Of a stretch of 64,000 nucleotides of DNA, positions 1 to 8,262 are shown in pieces. Both the position numbers and the translations under genes were made by a program. The number at the start of each line of letters is the position of its first letter. Position 1 is the first letter of the stretch. Source of the DNA: Lachnospiraceae bacterium C1.1 (GTDB lineage: Bacteria; Bacillota; Clostridia; Lachnospirales; Lachnospiraceae); NCBI GenBank assembly GCA_030434875.1, contig JAUISW010000001.1:3672001-3736000 (forward strand). The letters run 5' to 3'. A model generated the notes under the pieces. It was not told where the DNA came from. It searched no databases and was given only the letters and a program-made list of their open reading frames with translations.

Positions 1-143
1 AAAGCACAGTCTGCTTTGTATGCCCATGCCGTATCGCAATAGCTGCAGCGGAGATTGCAGCCCTTGAATCTTACGAAAACTGCGAGCTCACCGGCTCTGC
101 AGCCCTCACCGTTAATACTTATAAATTTCTCTACAACTTTCAT
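1..143 (-). CDS. queE: 7-carboxy-7-deazaguanine synthase QueE (partial)
   Basis: Only the N-terminal 47 codons are inside the window; the rest lies beyond base 1. The minus-strand reading from the ATG at 143 shows FVRFKGCNLRCSYCDTAW, a CX3CX2C cluster motif of a radical SAM enzyme in the N-terminal position typical of QueE. QueE makes 7-carboxy-7-deazaguanine from the product of QueD on the way to preQ1 and queuosine. The start lies 8 bp downstream of the queD stop, with an AAGAG ribosome binding site, so the two genes form one operon under the riboswitch at 657-698. The product name rests on the motif plus the queD neighbour. Confidence 0.85.
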   Translation of the reverse strand, partial: MKVVEKFISINGEGCRAGELAVFVRFKGCNLRCSYCDTAWAYKADCA

Positions 144-151
144 ATCTCTTA

Positions 152-571
152 TTACTCTTCATACGCTGCGCAGTTGTTTGGAGTTTCATAAACTTCAACA
201 CGGTGCAGGTCATATCCTTTTGATCTTATTTCTTTATAAAAATATGCTGCAAAATTTTCGGCTGTCGGTCTGAAAGGAACTTCTATGAGTCGGAAATTTT
301 CTTCTTTAAGAGCCTCAACAGTTTTTTCTTTTAATGAATTTTCTTCATATATAAAACTGTGATCGAAATTATCGCAGAGTCCCTTGATAAGCTTTTTTAA
401 GTCTGAAAAATCAAAGACCATTCCGCGGGTATGCTTTTCTTCGCTTAATTTTTCCTGTTTTACTTCTACGATGACCCTCCAGCGGTGGCCGTGGATATTG
501 CTGCATTTTCCCTCGTAATCTTTAAGGAAATGAGCTGCATCAAAACTGTCTTCTGATTTAATAAAATACAT
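152..571 (-). CDS. queD: 6-carboxy-5,6,7,8-tetrahydropterin synthase QueD
   Basis: A 139-residue protein of the 6-pyruvoyl-tetrahydropterin synthase superfamily. It converts 7,8-dihydroneopterin triphosphate to 6-carboxytetrahydropterin, an early step towards queuosine. FDAAHFL near the N-terminus gives the first zinc histidine, and KCSNIHGHRW gives the catalytic Cys and the HxH zinc ligands. The ATG at 571 is preferred over an upstream in-frame TTG at 586, because GGAG sits 9 bases before it and the family usually begins MYFIK. Upstream are a terminator hairpin, a preQ1-I aptamer and a consensus promoter, all on the same strand. queE follows 8 bp after the stop. Confidence 0.93.
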   Translation of the reverse strand: MYFIKSEDSFDAAHFLKDYEGKCSNIHGHRWRVIVEVKQEKLSEEKHTRGMVFDFSDLKKLIKGLCDNFDHSFIYEENSLKEKTVEALKEENFRLIEVPFRPTAENFAAYFYKEIRSKGYDLHRVEVYETPNNCAAYEE

Positions 572-588
572 AACTGATTTCTCCAAAT

Positions 589-615
589 AAAAAAGCCCTG
601 CAAAACTGCAGAGCT
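589..615 (-). terminator. Intrinsic terminator in the queD leader
   Basis: Read on the minus strand, a perfect 9-bp stem (AGCTCTGCA / TGCAGGGCT with one G-T pair) closes a 4-base loop and is followed by six Ts. It lies between the preQ1 aptamer and the queD start, with no gene ending upstream on that strand. The arrangement fits transcription attenuation by ligand-bound riboswitch. Confidence 0.8.
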
Positions 616-656
616 ACTCTTTCATAATTTTAAAAATATAAATGAAATATAGTAGT

Positions 657-698
657 CCTGGTTTTGTTTATTGACAGGAAGGTACAAATGAACTGTCA
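657..698 (-). promoter_or_regulatory. preQ1-I riboswitch aptamer
   Basis: On the minus strand the leader contains GACAG, a loop ending ACCUUC, the complementary CUGUC, then an A-rich tail AAUAAACAAAACCAGG. The tail AGG can pair with CCU of the loop, which gives the H-type pseudoknot of class I preQ1 riboswitches. The tail closely resembles that of the Thermoanaerobacter tengcongensis aptamer. Position agrees: it lies between a sigma-A promoter and a terminator ahead of queD-queE. Recognised by eye; no covariance model was run. Confidence 0.8.
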
Positions 699-723
699 TT
701 ATTTATTGTTAAATCGGAAATAC

Positions 724-752
724 ATTATATATTCATTGAATTATAATGTCAA
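724..752 (-). promoter_or_regulatory. Sigma-A promoter of queD-queE
   Basis: Perfect consensus on the minus strand: TTGACA at 752-747, 17-base spacer, TATAAT at 729-724. Predicted start near 717, about 20 bases before the preQ1 aptamer. Confidence 0.88.
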
Positions 753-828
753 CCGATGAGAGTTTTCAAAAAAATAAAACTGAACTATAATTATTTATTG
801 AAATAATTATTAAGGCAAGGATGGAACT

Positions 829-2250
829 ATGTTAAAACATAAAAGAAGAATTAATCTTGTTGTTGGACCTTTATTAATGATATTGTTTACTTTCTTTCTG
901 CCGGCTTCGATCTTCGCTGAGTTCAAGAGCAGGGCGGCAGTCGGAACGGTAGCCTGGATGGCTTACTGGTGGGTGACCGGACCTATTGATTATGCGGTCA
1001 CGGCCTTTTTGCCGATAGCGATAAATGCGGTTCTGCAGATCACGGATATGAAAGATGTGATCGCGAACTATGCGTCGGAGACGATACTGCTCCTGCTGGG
1101 CGCATCTATAATGATGGTATCCTGGGAAGAAACCGGACTTGATAAAAGGATCGCGTCAAGATTCTTAATGACGGTTGGAAGCGGATTTCGGACACAGCTT
1201 GTATTCTGGTTTCTTTTGTCTACATTTCTGTCAACGGTTCTGCCGAATGCGGTAGTCTGTGCAACGATCACTCCTATCGCGGTTTCAATGCTTAAATATG
1301 CGGGAGAAAAAGATATTGCAGAAAGCTCAAAGGGCTCGAAACTTTTACTCTATGTAGCGTATGGAACAGGTGTCGGAGGACTGGCATCACCGCTCGGAGG
1401 TGCGATGAACCTTGTAACTATCAGCTATCTCGAAGAAATTACAGGACAGGAATATATTTATATAAACTGGGTATTGAGATTTTTGCCGATAATGCTCCTT
1501 TTACTCTTGGTTAACATAATATTTATGCTGAGAGATGTGCCAAAACATGAGGTACTTGGACGCTCAAAAGAATATTTTGAGAAGGAATGCAGGAACCTTC
1601 CTCCAATGAAGCCGGAAGAAAAATGGTCGCTTGCGATGTTTATTATTGCCACGGTTCTTTCTTTTACACGACAGCTTTATCAGGATATCCTTCCGGGACT
1701 TAAACCGGCCTATGTATTTATAATTTTTGCGATACTAAGTTTTCTTATTAAAAAAGAAGATGGTAAAACTCTTTTGCGTTGGAGATTTGTTCAGACGAGG
1801 ATAGTCTGGGAGCTTCTCTATATTTTTGCCGGAGGACTTGCGGTCGGCACACTGATAAGCGGCTCCGGGGCAACTGAAAATATAGGAACGGCGATTTCAG
1901 GAATGGGAATGAAGGGCGGTTTCGTAACAATTCTGGTCATTATAACAGTTACGGTCCTCATGTCAGATGTGACGAGTAATACAGCTACGGCAGCAGTTGC
2001 AATGCCGATAGTTATTTCTATAATACAGGGAATTGGTAAGAATCCGATACCCTATATCTATATAGCATCGATCGGAGTAAATCTTTCATATATGCTTCCG
2101 ACTTCGATCAGAGCCGTACCCGTCGGATATGGTCTCAGACCGAATTACATGCTTAGAGAAGGGTGGAAGATGACAATAGTTGTTATCGCAGCCATGACTT
2201 TGATAAGCTGGGCATTATTGACCTACTGGCCTGTGTTCAGTACTGTCTGA
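829..2250 (+). CDS. SLC13/DASS family anion (di/tricarboxylate or sulfate) transporter
   Basis: A 473-residue polytopic membrane protein with about 11-12 hydrophobic segments and the repeated SLC13 (CitT/DASS) architecture. SETILLLLGASIMM resembles the first substrate-binding hairpin region, and DVTSNTATAAVAMPI near residue 380 is the second SNT-type sodium/substrate motif. The first half carries the equivalent LPNAVVCATITPIA. Such proteins import dicarboxylates, citrate or sulfate using sodium; the substrate cannot be read from sequence. The ATG has AAGG about 10 bases upstream. A TATAAT lies at 786-791, but its -35 is poor. The gene is divergent from queD and stands alone, with a carboxylate-type TRAP system a short distance downstream. 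Confidence 0.88.
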   Translation: MLKHKRRINLVVGPLLMILFTFFLPASIFAEFKSRAAVGTVAWMAYWWVTGPIDYAVTAFLPIAINAVLQITDMKDVIANYASETILLLLGASIMMVSWEETGLDKRIASRFLMTVGSGFRTQLVFWFLLSTFLSTVLPNAVVCATITPIAVSMLKYAGEKDIAESSKGSKLLLYVAYGTGVGGLASPLGGAMNLVTISYLEEITGQEYIYINWVLRFLPIMLLLLLVNIIFMLRDVPKHEVLGRSKEYFEKECRNLPPMKPEEKWSLAMFIIATVLSFTRQLYQDILPGLKPAYVFIIFAILSFLIKKEDGKTLLRWRFVQTRIVWELLYIFAGGLAVGTLISGSGATENIGTAISGMGMKGGFVTILVIITVTVLMSDVTSNTATAAVAMPIVISIIQGIGKNPIPYIYIASIGVNLSYMLPTSIRAVPVGYGLRPNYMLREGWKMTIVVIAAMTLISWALLTYWPVFSTV

Positions 2251-2262
2251 AACAGTCTGTCA

Positions 2263-2294
2263 GGGCTGTTGTTTTTGATAAAAAAGAACAGCCC
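2263..2294. terminator. Bidirectional hairpin between convergent genes
   Basis: GGGCTGTT and AACAGCCC form an 8-bp stem extended by T5/A5 after one mismatch. It lies between the convergent stops at 2250 and 2337. There is no long U-tract, so its efficiency is uncertain. Confidence 0.5.
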
Positions 2295-2336
2295 AAATTT
2301 GATAAGCGGCAAATACTTATATGTCGAAGAGATATA

Positions 2337-2867
2337 TCAGTCAAAATTTTTAATAACGACCATTTTGATACGGTCTTTTTCGATAGACACTTCAATATCG
2401 TCAGCTTTGCTGGCTATGATGGTTCTTTCGATATCATCAGCTTCATCATGGCTCTTTTTGACGGAGCCTGATGCTGAAACTTTCTTTTTATAATTACTTA
2501 GGGTCCATTTTGATGAAAGGTCATCGGGATTGGCAAAGAGGCTCTTTATCTTTCCGGAGAGTCCACTGTAAGCCTTATTTGTTCCGCTCGATGACATTGA
2601 AAGCAGTTCATTTTTTTTATCTGAATCAAGCTCTTTCTTGCAGAGAAAAACAAGTTTACAGTTATCCCTGTCGCCCTCTATCCAAAAGATAGATTCCCGG
2701 CCGTCAACAATATCTTTAAGAAAAGTGATCGATTCCTCGGCAAGAAGTCGGAGAGTCACTTCGTTCTCTTTTTTCATACGTACGTCAAACATGAAGTTTT
2801 CAACTATGTTGTATCCTCTGTCGATCGTAGAAGTAAGATCGCTTATTACAACGTGTTCTGATTCCAT
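2337..2867 (-). CDS. Hypothetical protein, possible histidine-kinase-like ATPase fold
   Basis: A 176-residue cytoplasmic protein without membrane segments. Residues 25-110 contain VTLRLLAEESITFLK, which resembles the N-box helix of small HATPase (RsbW/SpoIIAB-like) domains seen in Lachnospiraceae. The later ATP-lid motifs are not clear, so this is only a suggestion. The charged C-terminal tail has an internal echo, KADDIE after ADDIERT. The ATG at 2867 is the only reasonable start. It faces the SLC13 gene and is divergent from the TRAP operon. I do not assign a function. Confidence 0.6.
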   Translation of the reverse strand: MESEHVVISDLTSTIDRGYNIVENFMFDVRMKKENEVTLRLLAEESITFLKDIVDGRESIFWIEGDRDNCKLVFLCKKELDSDKKNELLSMSSSGTNKAYSGLSGKIKSLFANPDDLSSKWTLSNYKKKVSASGSVKKSHDEADDIERTIIASKADDIEVSIEKDRIKMVVIKNFD

Positions 2868-3031
2868 AATAAAAATCCCCCTGATTTTAGATTTCTTTTA
2901 TATTCTATCATGTCTTTATGAGTGGAAATGTTGTTTTTTTCGAACAATATTATTTTTTATCAATTCATGACTTAATCTAATGGAAAGATACTGTGAAAGC
3001 ACTTTAATACATGAACGCGTTAATGTTTTGC

Positions 3032-3059
3032 TTGACGAAAATTTAAATTGTTTTATAAT
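3032..3059 (+). promoter_or_regulatory. Sigma-A promoter of the TRAP operon
   Basis: TTGACG at 3032-3037, 16-base spacer, TATAAT at 3054-3059, about 50 bases before the dctQ start. Confidence 0.75.
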
Positions 3060-3110
3060 TTATTCATGCTGTTTTCGAACAGCAGCAAAAAAACAGGGAG
3101 GGTTTCTGGT

Positions 3111-3599
3111 ATGAAACTTTATAAACAATTTATGCAAATTGTTGTCATGGTTGAGAATGTCGTACTTGCTTTATCAGTTCTGCTGGTACTGCTCCTGACT
3201 TTTGGCAACGTCGTAGCGCGAAAACTTTTTCATCACTCCTGGGGCTTTACCGAGGAAATTGTAGTTGCAGTATTTGTTCTTATTTCACTTTTGGGGGCAG
3301 GCGCTGCAGCCAGAGAAGAGGGCGGACTGGTAAGTTTAGGTCTTGCTACAGACCATGTCAGTGCAAAGACTAAAGCTCTCTTACAGATTATCAGCTCTGT
3401 TTTTTGCATTATTTATTCGTTGGTGCTCAGCTTTGAAGGTATGGTACGTGTATTGACCGATCAGACGTCAAGCCCGATCCTTGGCATTCCTAAATCATTT
3501 TTCTGGGCTTTTGTAGTTATTGGTGGATTATCACTGTTTTTTCATTTTATAGAAAACTGCATGGACTATTCAGCCGCATACAGAAAGGAGGCAGCATAA
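3111..3599 (+). CDS. dctQ: TRAP transporter small membrane subunit DctQ
   Basis: A 162-residue protein with four predicted membrane helices, as expected for DctQ. NVVARKLFHHSWGFTEEI is the typical segment between helices 1 and 2 of the family. DctQ is the small membrane subunit of a sodium-driven TRAP importer for organic anions such as C4-dicarboxylates or sugar acids. The ATG at 3111 is chosen because GGGAGGG lies about 10 bases upstream; a longer reading to 3048 would overlap the promoter. The stop at 3597-3599 directly abuts the next ATG at 3600, so translation is probably coupled to the fused DctM-DctP gene. Confidence 0.9.
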   Translation: MKLYKQFMQIVVMVENVVLALSVLLVLLLTFGNVVARKLFHHSWGFTEEIVVAVFVLISLLGAGAAAREEGGLVSLGLATDHVSAKTKALLQIISSVFCIIYSLVLSFEGMVRVLTDQTSSPILGIPKSFFWAFVVIGGLSLFFHFIENCMDYSAAYRKEAA

Positions 3600-6026
3600 A
3601 TGATAGCAGCAATTCTCTTTTTATCATTCTTTGCAATGCTTCTTATCGGTATGCCGATAGCAGTCTGCCTCGCTATGAGCTCAATGTTTGCGGTTCTTTA
3701 TGCGGCAAATTTTGTTTCGCAGTTTTCAACGCTGACGCTTGGAGTTATAGCAGCTAACACATATACAGGTATTTCCAAATTCCTTCTTTTGGCTATCCCG
3801 TTTTTCGTTCTTTCGGGAAATATCATGGCAAAGGCAGGAATATCAAAGCGTCTCGTCCGTTTTATAGATGATCTCGTAGGTCATACCCGCGGAGGTATGG
3901 CGATCGTATGCGTTATCGTTTCATGCTTTTTTGGTGCGATCTCAGGCTCGGGCCCGGCAACTGTAGCAGCTCTCGGAGCAGTTCTGATCCCGGCAATGAT
4001 CAGTTCGGGATTTACACCGGCGTTTTCGGAAGCACTTATGGCGGCCTCCAGTTCCATAGCTATCGTAATCCCGCCTTCGATCGCTTTCGTTGTTTACGCT
4101 TCAATTGTCGGCGGAAATGTAGGCGAACTTTTCATGGCAGGTATTATACCCGGAATCCTCATGGGACTTGCTCTTATAATCGTTGTTTTGATAGAAACAC
4201 GCCGCAAGGGAATAGAGGCTGCACATGAAAGACGCAGTATGAAGGAACTACTTGCAAGTTTTAAAGATGCTTTCTGGGGACTTTTAATGCCGGTCATCAT
4301 CCTCGGAGGAATTTACGGAGGAATCTTTACACCGACCGAGGCGGCAGCAGTTTCCGTAATTTATGGTATTTTTGTAAGCGTTGTTATTTACAGGGATGTA
4401 ACAATAAAAGATCTTTTCAGGATATTCTATGATTCTGCAAAAACATCAGGCGGTATTATGCTCATTGTAGCGTCAGCATCACTTTTTTCATATTGCTGCA
4501 CGCTTTTCGGAATATCTCAGGCAGCACAGGCGCTGCTCACAGAAACAGCTTCAAATAAGATCGTATTTCTTATTATAGTAAATATTATTTTCCTTATTGC
4601 AGGCTGCTTCATCGATGCGAACTCTGCAATGTATATCTTTATTCCGATCATGGCTCCGGTTGCGCAGTCACTTGGCTATAATCTGACGGCATTCGGAATC
4701 CTTGCAACTGTAAACCTTGCTATCGGACAGGTAACACCGCCTGTAGGAGTGAACCTTTTCGTAGCATTGGGACTTAAAATAGAAGATAAGGCAAAATCCG
4801 CAAAGGAAAAAGTAAAAGCTTTTTACAAGGTAACGCTGCCTCAGATTTCAAAGGCAGTAGCGCCGATGATCGCAGCATGCCTTGTGGTTCTTATTCTGGT
4901 AACTTATATTCCGAAGATAAGCCTTCTTTTTATCAATGATGCCGCAGAGACGGTTCAGGCAGCTTCAGGAGTTATAACTTCGGGTGATCTCAGCTATCAT
5001 GACTATACAAATTCGGGCAAATATAATGCACATGACAATGCGGCCGTTTATATGGGTACAGAGGAATGGCCGGAAACGACCTGGAATTTTGACTGTTCTA
5101 CAGGAGAAGGCAGCACCTGGGCTTCGGCCGGATATTATTTCAATGCGCTTATGCAGCAGTCGACCAAGGGTAAGGTAAAGATAGACGTTTATCCCGGAGA
5201 ACAGCTGACAAACGGCGACCAGGTTGCGGGAATCCAGGCGCTTATGGACGGAGATTCAATTCAGGTATCACTGCATTCTAATCTCATCTATGCAAATTTT
5301 GATCCGAGATTTAACGTTGTATCACTGCCATATCTTTTTGAGGATTCTGAAAATGTTGATCAGGTGATGAACGGAACCGGCGGAGACGAGCTTAAATCTG
5401 TTCTTTCCGAATATGGTCTTGTCTGCGGAGGAATCGCTGAGAACGGATTCCGCCAGATCACTAATTCAAAGAAGCCTATAACCAAGGTTGAGGATCTTTC
5501 AGATATTAAATTGAGGATCTGCTCTAATGATCTCTGTGCCGAGGTTTATAAAGAATGGGGCTGTGACGCATCTGCAATGAACTGGTCTGAGACCTACACA
5601 GCTCTTCAGCAGGGAACTATCGACGGTCAGGAAAATCCCGAGCCTTCGATCGATTCAGCATCCGTCCAGGATGTTCAGAAATATATAAGTATCTGGAATG
5701 CTTATTATGACTGCCTTTTCCTTTGCATAAATGAAAAAGCCTATGATCAGTTCACAGATGAGCAGAAGGCTGTTATCGATGAAAATGCGAGAAAAGCAGC
5801 CGAATATCAGGTTGATATTAACCGTGAAAGTATCGCAGCTCTTGTTGAAGAGTGGAGAGAATCCGGAGATTTAGGCGTTACAGAGTACGAGGATATAGAC
5901 TCTGAGTCCTTCAAAAACGCTTCGACAGGGGCTTATGACTGGTATGAGAAGCAGCTTGTGGAGAAGAAGGGTATGACAGCAGAGGAAGCCCGCGATTATG
6001 TGGAAGCTTTCAGACAGGATGATTGA
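3600..6026 (+). CDS. TRAP transporter fusion: large membrane subunit DctM plus binding protein DctP
   Basis: An 808-residue fusion. Residues 1 to about 455 are a complete DctM with a dozen hydrophobic segments and family motifs such as SGSGPATVAALG, GGIFTPTEAAAV and GQVTPPVGVNLF. After the last helix comes a short Ser/Asn/Asp-rich linker. Residues from about 480 to 808 are a full DctP binding protein: LRICSNDL carries the conserved Arg (R639) that binds the substrate carboxylate, followed by YTALQQGTIDGQENP. The normal DctP signal peptide is absent, so the last DctM helix must export and anchor the domain. The three functions of a TRAP importer are thus encoded by two abutting genes. The frame is uninterrupted and no separate dctP is nearby. 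Confidence 0.9.
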   Translation: MIAAILFLSFFAMLLIGMPIAVCLAMSSMFAVLYAANFVSQFSTLTLGVIAANTYTGISKFLLLAIPFFVLSGNIMAKAGISKRLVRFIDDLVGHTRGGMAIVCVIVSCFFGAISGSGPATVAALGAVLIPAMISSGFTPAFSEALMAASSSIAIVIPPSIAFVVYASIVGGNVGELFMAGIIPGILMGLALIIVVLIETRRKGIEAAHERRSMKELLASFKDAFWGLLMPVIILGGIYGGIFTPTEAAAVSVIYGIFVSVVIYRDVTIKDLFRIFYDSAKTSGGIMLIVASASLFSYCCTLFGISQAAQALLTETASNKIVFLIIVNIIFLIAGCFIDANSAMYIFIPIMAPVAQSLGYNLTAFGILATVNLAIGQVTPPVGVNLFVALGLKIEDKAKSAKEKVKAFYKVTLPQISKAVAPMIAACLVVLILVTYIPKISLLFINDAAETVQAASGVITSGDLSYHDYTNSGKYNAHDNAAVYMGTEEWPETTWNFDCSTGEGSTWASAGYYFNALMQQSTKGKVKIDVYPGEQLTNGDQVAGIQALMDGDSIQVSLHSNLIYANFDPRFNVVSLPYLFEDSENVDQVMNGTGGDELKSVLSEYGLVCGGIAENGFRQITNSKKPITKVEDLSDIKLRICSNDLCAEVYKEWGCDASAMNWSETYTALQQGTIDGQENPEPSIDSASVQDVQKYISIWNAYYDCLFLCINEKAYDQFTDEQKAVIDENARKAAEYQVDINRESIAALVEEWRESGDLGVTEYEDIDSESFKNASTGAYDWYEKQLVEKKGMTAEEARDYVEAFRQDD

Positions 6027-6209
6027 TAATATTAAGAAATCTTTAAGAAAATTTACTGGATTAAACTGTTAAAAGATAGTATAATGCTTTTTGACTTAAA
6101 GCCCTGGAAACCGCATATACAGCGGCTTCCGAAAGAATTTTACCCGATTGGTTTAAAATAAAAATACTTTAAGTAAATAAATAAAAATTCTTAAAATGGA
6201 GGAAAATTA
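6026..6209 (+). promoter_or_regulatory. ddh leader with -10 box and hairpin
   Basis: TATAAT occurs at 6080-6085 with no convincing -35. The transcribed leader holds a hairpin near 6108-6132 (GGAAACCGC against GCGGCTTCC). It is not followed by Ts, and I recognise no riboswitch class. GGAGG lies at 6199-6203 before the ddh ATG. Confidence 0.4.
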
Positions 6210-7196
6210 ATGAGTATCAGAATTGGTATACTTGGATATGGAAACCTTGGTAAGGGTGTTGAGCTTGCAGTTGCTGCAGCACCTGACATGGAGCTGGTGG
6301 CTGTTTTCACCAGAAGAGATCCTTCTTCACTTTCTATTAAAACAGCTGGTGTTCCGGTAGTTTCCGTAAATGAAGTTGAAAATTATAAAGACAAGATCGA
6401 CGTAATGATCCTTTGCGGAGGAAGCGCTACAGACCTTCCTGTACAGACTCCTGAGTACGCTAAGTATTTTAACGTAGTTGACAGCTTTGACACTCACGCA
6501 AGAATTCCTGAGCATTTCGCAAATGTCGATGCTTCAGCAAAGGCAGCAGGCAAGGTTGCTGTTATCTCCTGCGGATGGGATCCGGGAATGTTCTCACTTG
6601 CAAGAGTTTATTCAAACGCTATCCTTCCTGACGGAAATGATTATACTTTCTGGGGCAAGGGCGTATCACAAGGACATTCCGACGCCATCAGAAGAGTTAA
6701 GGGCGTTAAGAATGCAAAGCAGTACACCATCCCTGTTGAAAGTGCACTTGAGTCAGTTAGAAATGGTGAGAATCCTGAACTTACAACACGTCAGAAGCAT
6801 ACAAGAGAATGTTTCGTTGTTCTCGAGGAAGGCGCAGATGCTGCAGCAGTAGAAAAAGAGATAAAAGAGATGCCCAATTACTTTGCTGATTATGACACAA
6901 CAGTTCATTTCATCAGCGAAGAAGAGCTTTTAAGAGATCACAGCGGTATGGCTCACGGCGGCTTCGTTTTCAGAACAGGAAAGACTGGCGCCAACAAAGA
7001 GCATACACATGTTATCGAGTACAGCTTAAAGCTTGATTCAAACCCTGAGTTTACAACAAGTGTACTTGTGGCAATCGCACGTGCAGCCTGCAGACTTAAT
7101 TCCGAAGGAGTTAAGGGCTGCAAGACGATCCTTGATATCCCGCCTGCATATCTTTCAGAGAAGAGCGGCGAGGAATTAAGAGCGCACCTTCTTTAA
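6210..7196 (+). CDS. ddh: meso-Diaminopimelate D-dehydrogenase
   Basis: A 328-residue enzyme that makes meso-2,6-diaminopimelate from tetrahydrodipicolinate with NADPH and ammonia, a one-step branch of lysine and peptidoglycan synthesis. The N-terminus has the Rossmann motif GILGYGNLGKG. SCGWDPGMFSL and FWGKGVSQGHSDAIRR are hallmark segments of Ddh around the substrate pocket, and length matches the family (about 326). GGAGG is well spaced before the ATG. It is monocistronic: a terminator follows at 7213-7248, and its own leader separates it from the TRAP operon. Confidence 0.95.
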   Translation: MSIRIGILGYGNLGKGVELAVAAAPDMELVAVFTRRDPSSLSIKTAGVPVVSVNEVENYKDKIDVMILCGGSATDLPVQTPEYAKYFNVVDSFDTHARIPEHFANVDASAKAAGKVAVISCGWDPGMFSLARVYSNAILPDGNDYTFWGKGVSQGHSDAIRRVKGVKNAKQYTIPVESALESVRNGENPELTTRQKHTRECFVVLEEGADAAAVEKEIKEMPNYFADYDTTVHFISEEELLRDHSGMAHGGFVFRTGKTGANKEHTHVIEYSLKLDSNPEFTTSVLVAIARAACRLNSEGVKGCKTILDIPPAYLSEKSGEELRAHLL

Positions 7197-7212
7197 TTCA
7201 TAGTTAAAAACG

Positions 7213-7248
7213 GAGTTCCTCTGATTTATATCGGAGGAGCTCTTTTTT
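7213..7248 (+). terminator. Intrinsic terminator of ddh
   Basis: Stem GAGTTCCTCTGA against TCGGAGGAGCTC with G-T pairs, followed by TTTTTT. Confidence 0.85.
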
Positions 7249-7377
7249 ATTTTGAAAGCCGGGTTTGACTATTGATTGATAGTTTTATAAACTTATATAA
7301 AAGTTGTGTCTGGTTAGTCTACAGAAGCCACAGTTGATGTGGGTTTATTCAAAAGATATATTTTAGGAGAAATCAAA

Positions 7378-7851
7378 ATGGAAAAGATCGATCACGCGGC
7401 AAAAGCCAAGGAAAATTTTCTGCAGGGTTATAATTGCAGTCAGTCAGTGATAAAAGCCTTTGAAGATATGTATGACATGGATAGTGAGCAGCTTCTGATG
7501 CTCTGTTCACCTTTTGGAGGTGGAATGGGACGATTGAGAGAAGTCTGCGGAACCGTCAGCGGAATGTTTATGGTTCTTGGGATCCTCTATGGCTACAAGG
7601 ACCCGAAAGACTTTGAAGGAAAAAAGGAACTCTATGCAAGGGTACAGGAACTTGCCGGCAGATTCAGAGAACAGAACGGTTCGATAGTATGCCGTGAACT
7701 TTTAGGGCTCGACCACAAGAGTGATGTGTCAGTGCCGGAAAAGCGCACGGAAGAATATTACAAGAAACGTCCCTGCCCTGATCTCTGCGCCTGCGCAGCA
7801 GGAATCCTTGAGAAGTATATTGAGGAAAATCCGATTCCGGTGAAGAAATAA
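7378..7851 (+). CDS. C_GCAxxG_C_C family redox-type protein
   Basis: A 157-residue cytoplasmic protein of the C_GCAxxG_C_C family (putative redox-active proteins). It shows spaced cysteines: GYNCSQSV near residue 22, PFGGGMGRLREVCGTVSG around 52-70, a Cys near 107, and a C-terminal cluster RPCPDLCACAAG. The Cys pattern and Gly-rich segment define the family; the biochemical role is not established. The ATG at 7378 follows AGGAGA with proper spacing; an upstream GTG in frame lacks a binding site. It stands alone between ddh and a repeat-rich gap. Confidence 0.85.
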   Translation: MEKIDHAAKAKENFLQGYNCSQSVIKAFEDMYDMDSEQLLMLCSPFGGGMGRLREVCGTVSGMFMVLGILYGYKDPKDFEGKKELYARVQELAGRFREQNGSIVCRELLGLDHKSDVSVPEKRTEEYYKKRPCPDLCACAAGILEKYIEENPIPVKK

Positions 7852-8262
7852 GTTTACACAGGGAAAGTATATGTTTTGGTGACTTTATTGCAGGAATCCG
7901 CATTTATTGCGGGTTCCGTATGGTAAACTTTAACATATGTCAAACAAGCTTGCTAAGCTCGAAAGAACCTCGCTAAGCAAACTTGTATGGTTCGTACTAA
8001 GCTCGAGAAAACCTCGCTAAGTACTCTACTCAAACAGGCCCGCAGCGCAGCTGCATTAAAATGCTTATAAATCATTCAATATGTGAGGTTTTATAACATT
8101 TCTTCTGTTGCTGAAAAGAATTAAATTATTTTTTACAATAGTATGCAAACTTTCTAAAGATTTAAAACCATATATCAACAATAATTCATATTCTTATTCC
8201 AATCCTGGTGTTTCACAATAATTGTTATTTGCTGCAGAGCTTTATAGTTTTATTATGCACTT
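7852..8262 (+). repeat. Gene-free stretch with intergenic repeat core and hairpins
   Basis: No gene is visible. Bases about 7868-7925 hold one copy of a repeated core whose hairpin is GGAATCCGCA against TGCGGGTTCC. Two imperfect hairpins follow (around 7948-7990 and 7997-8026), each with CTAAGCTCGA-like left arms and ACCTCGCTAAG-like right arms. Then comes CAGGCCCGCAGCGCAGCTGC, which is also found in the copy at 60.4 kb. The remainder to 8262 is AT-rich and featureless. Confidence 0.65.

Noticed and set aside
6108..6132. Lysine riboswitch before ddh
   Set aside because: The leader is under 130 bases with a single hairpin and cannot hold the five-helix lysine aptamer.
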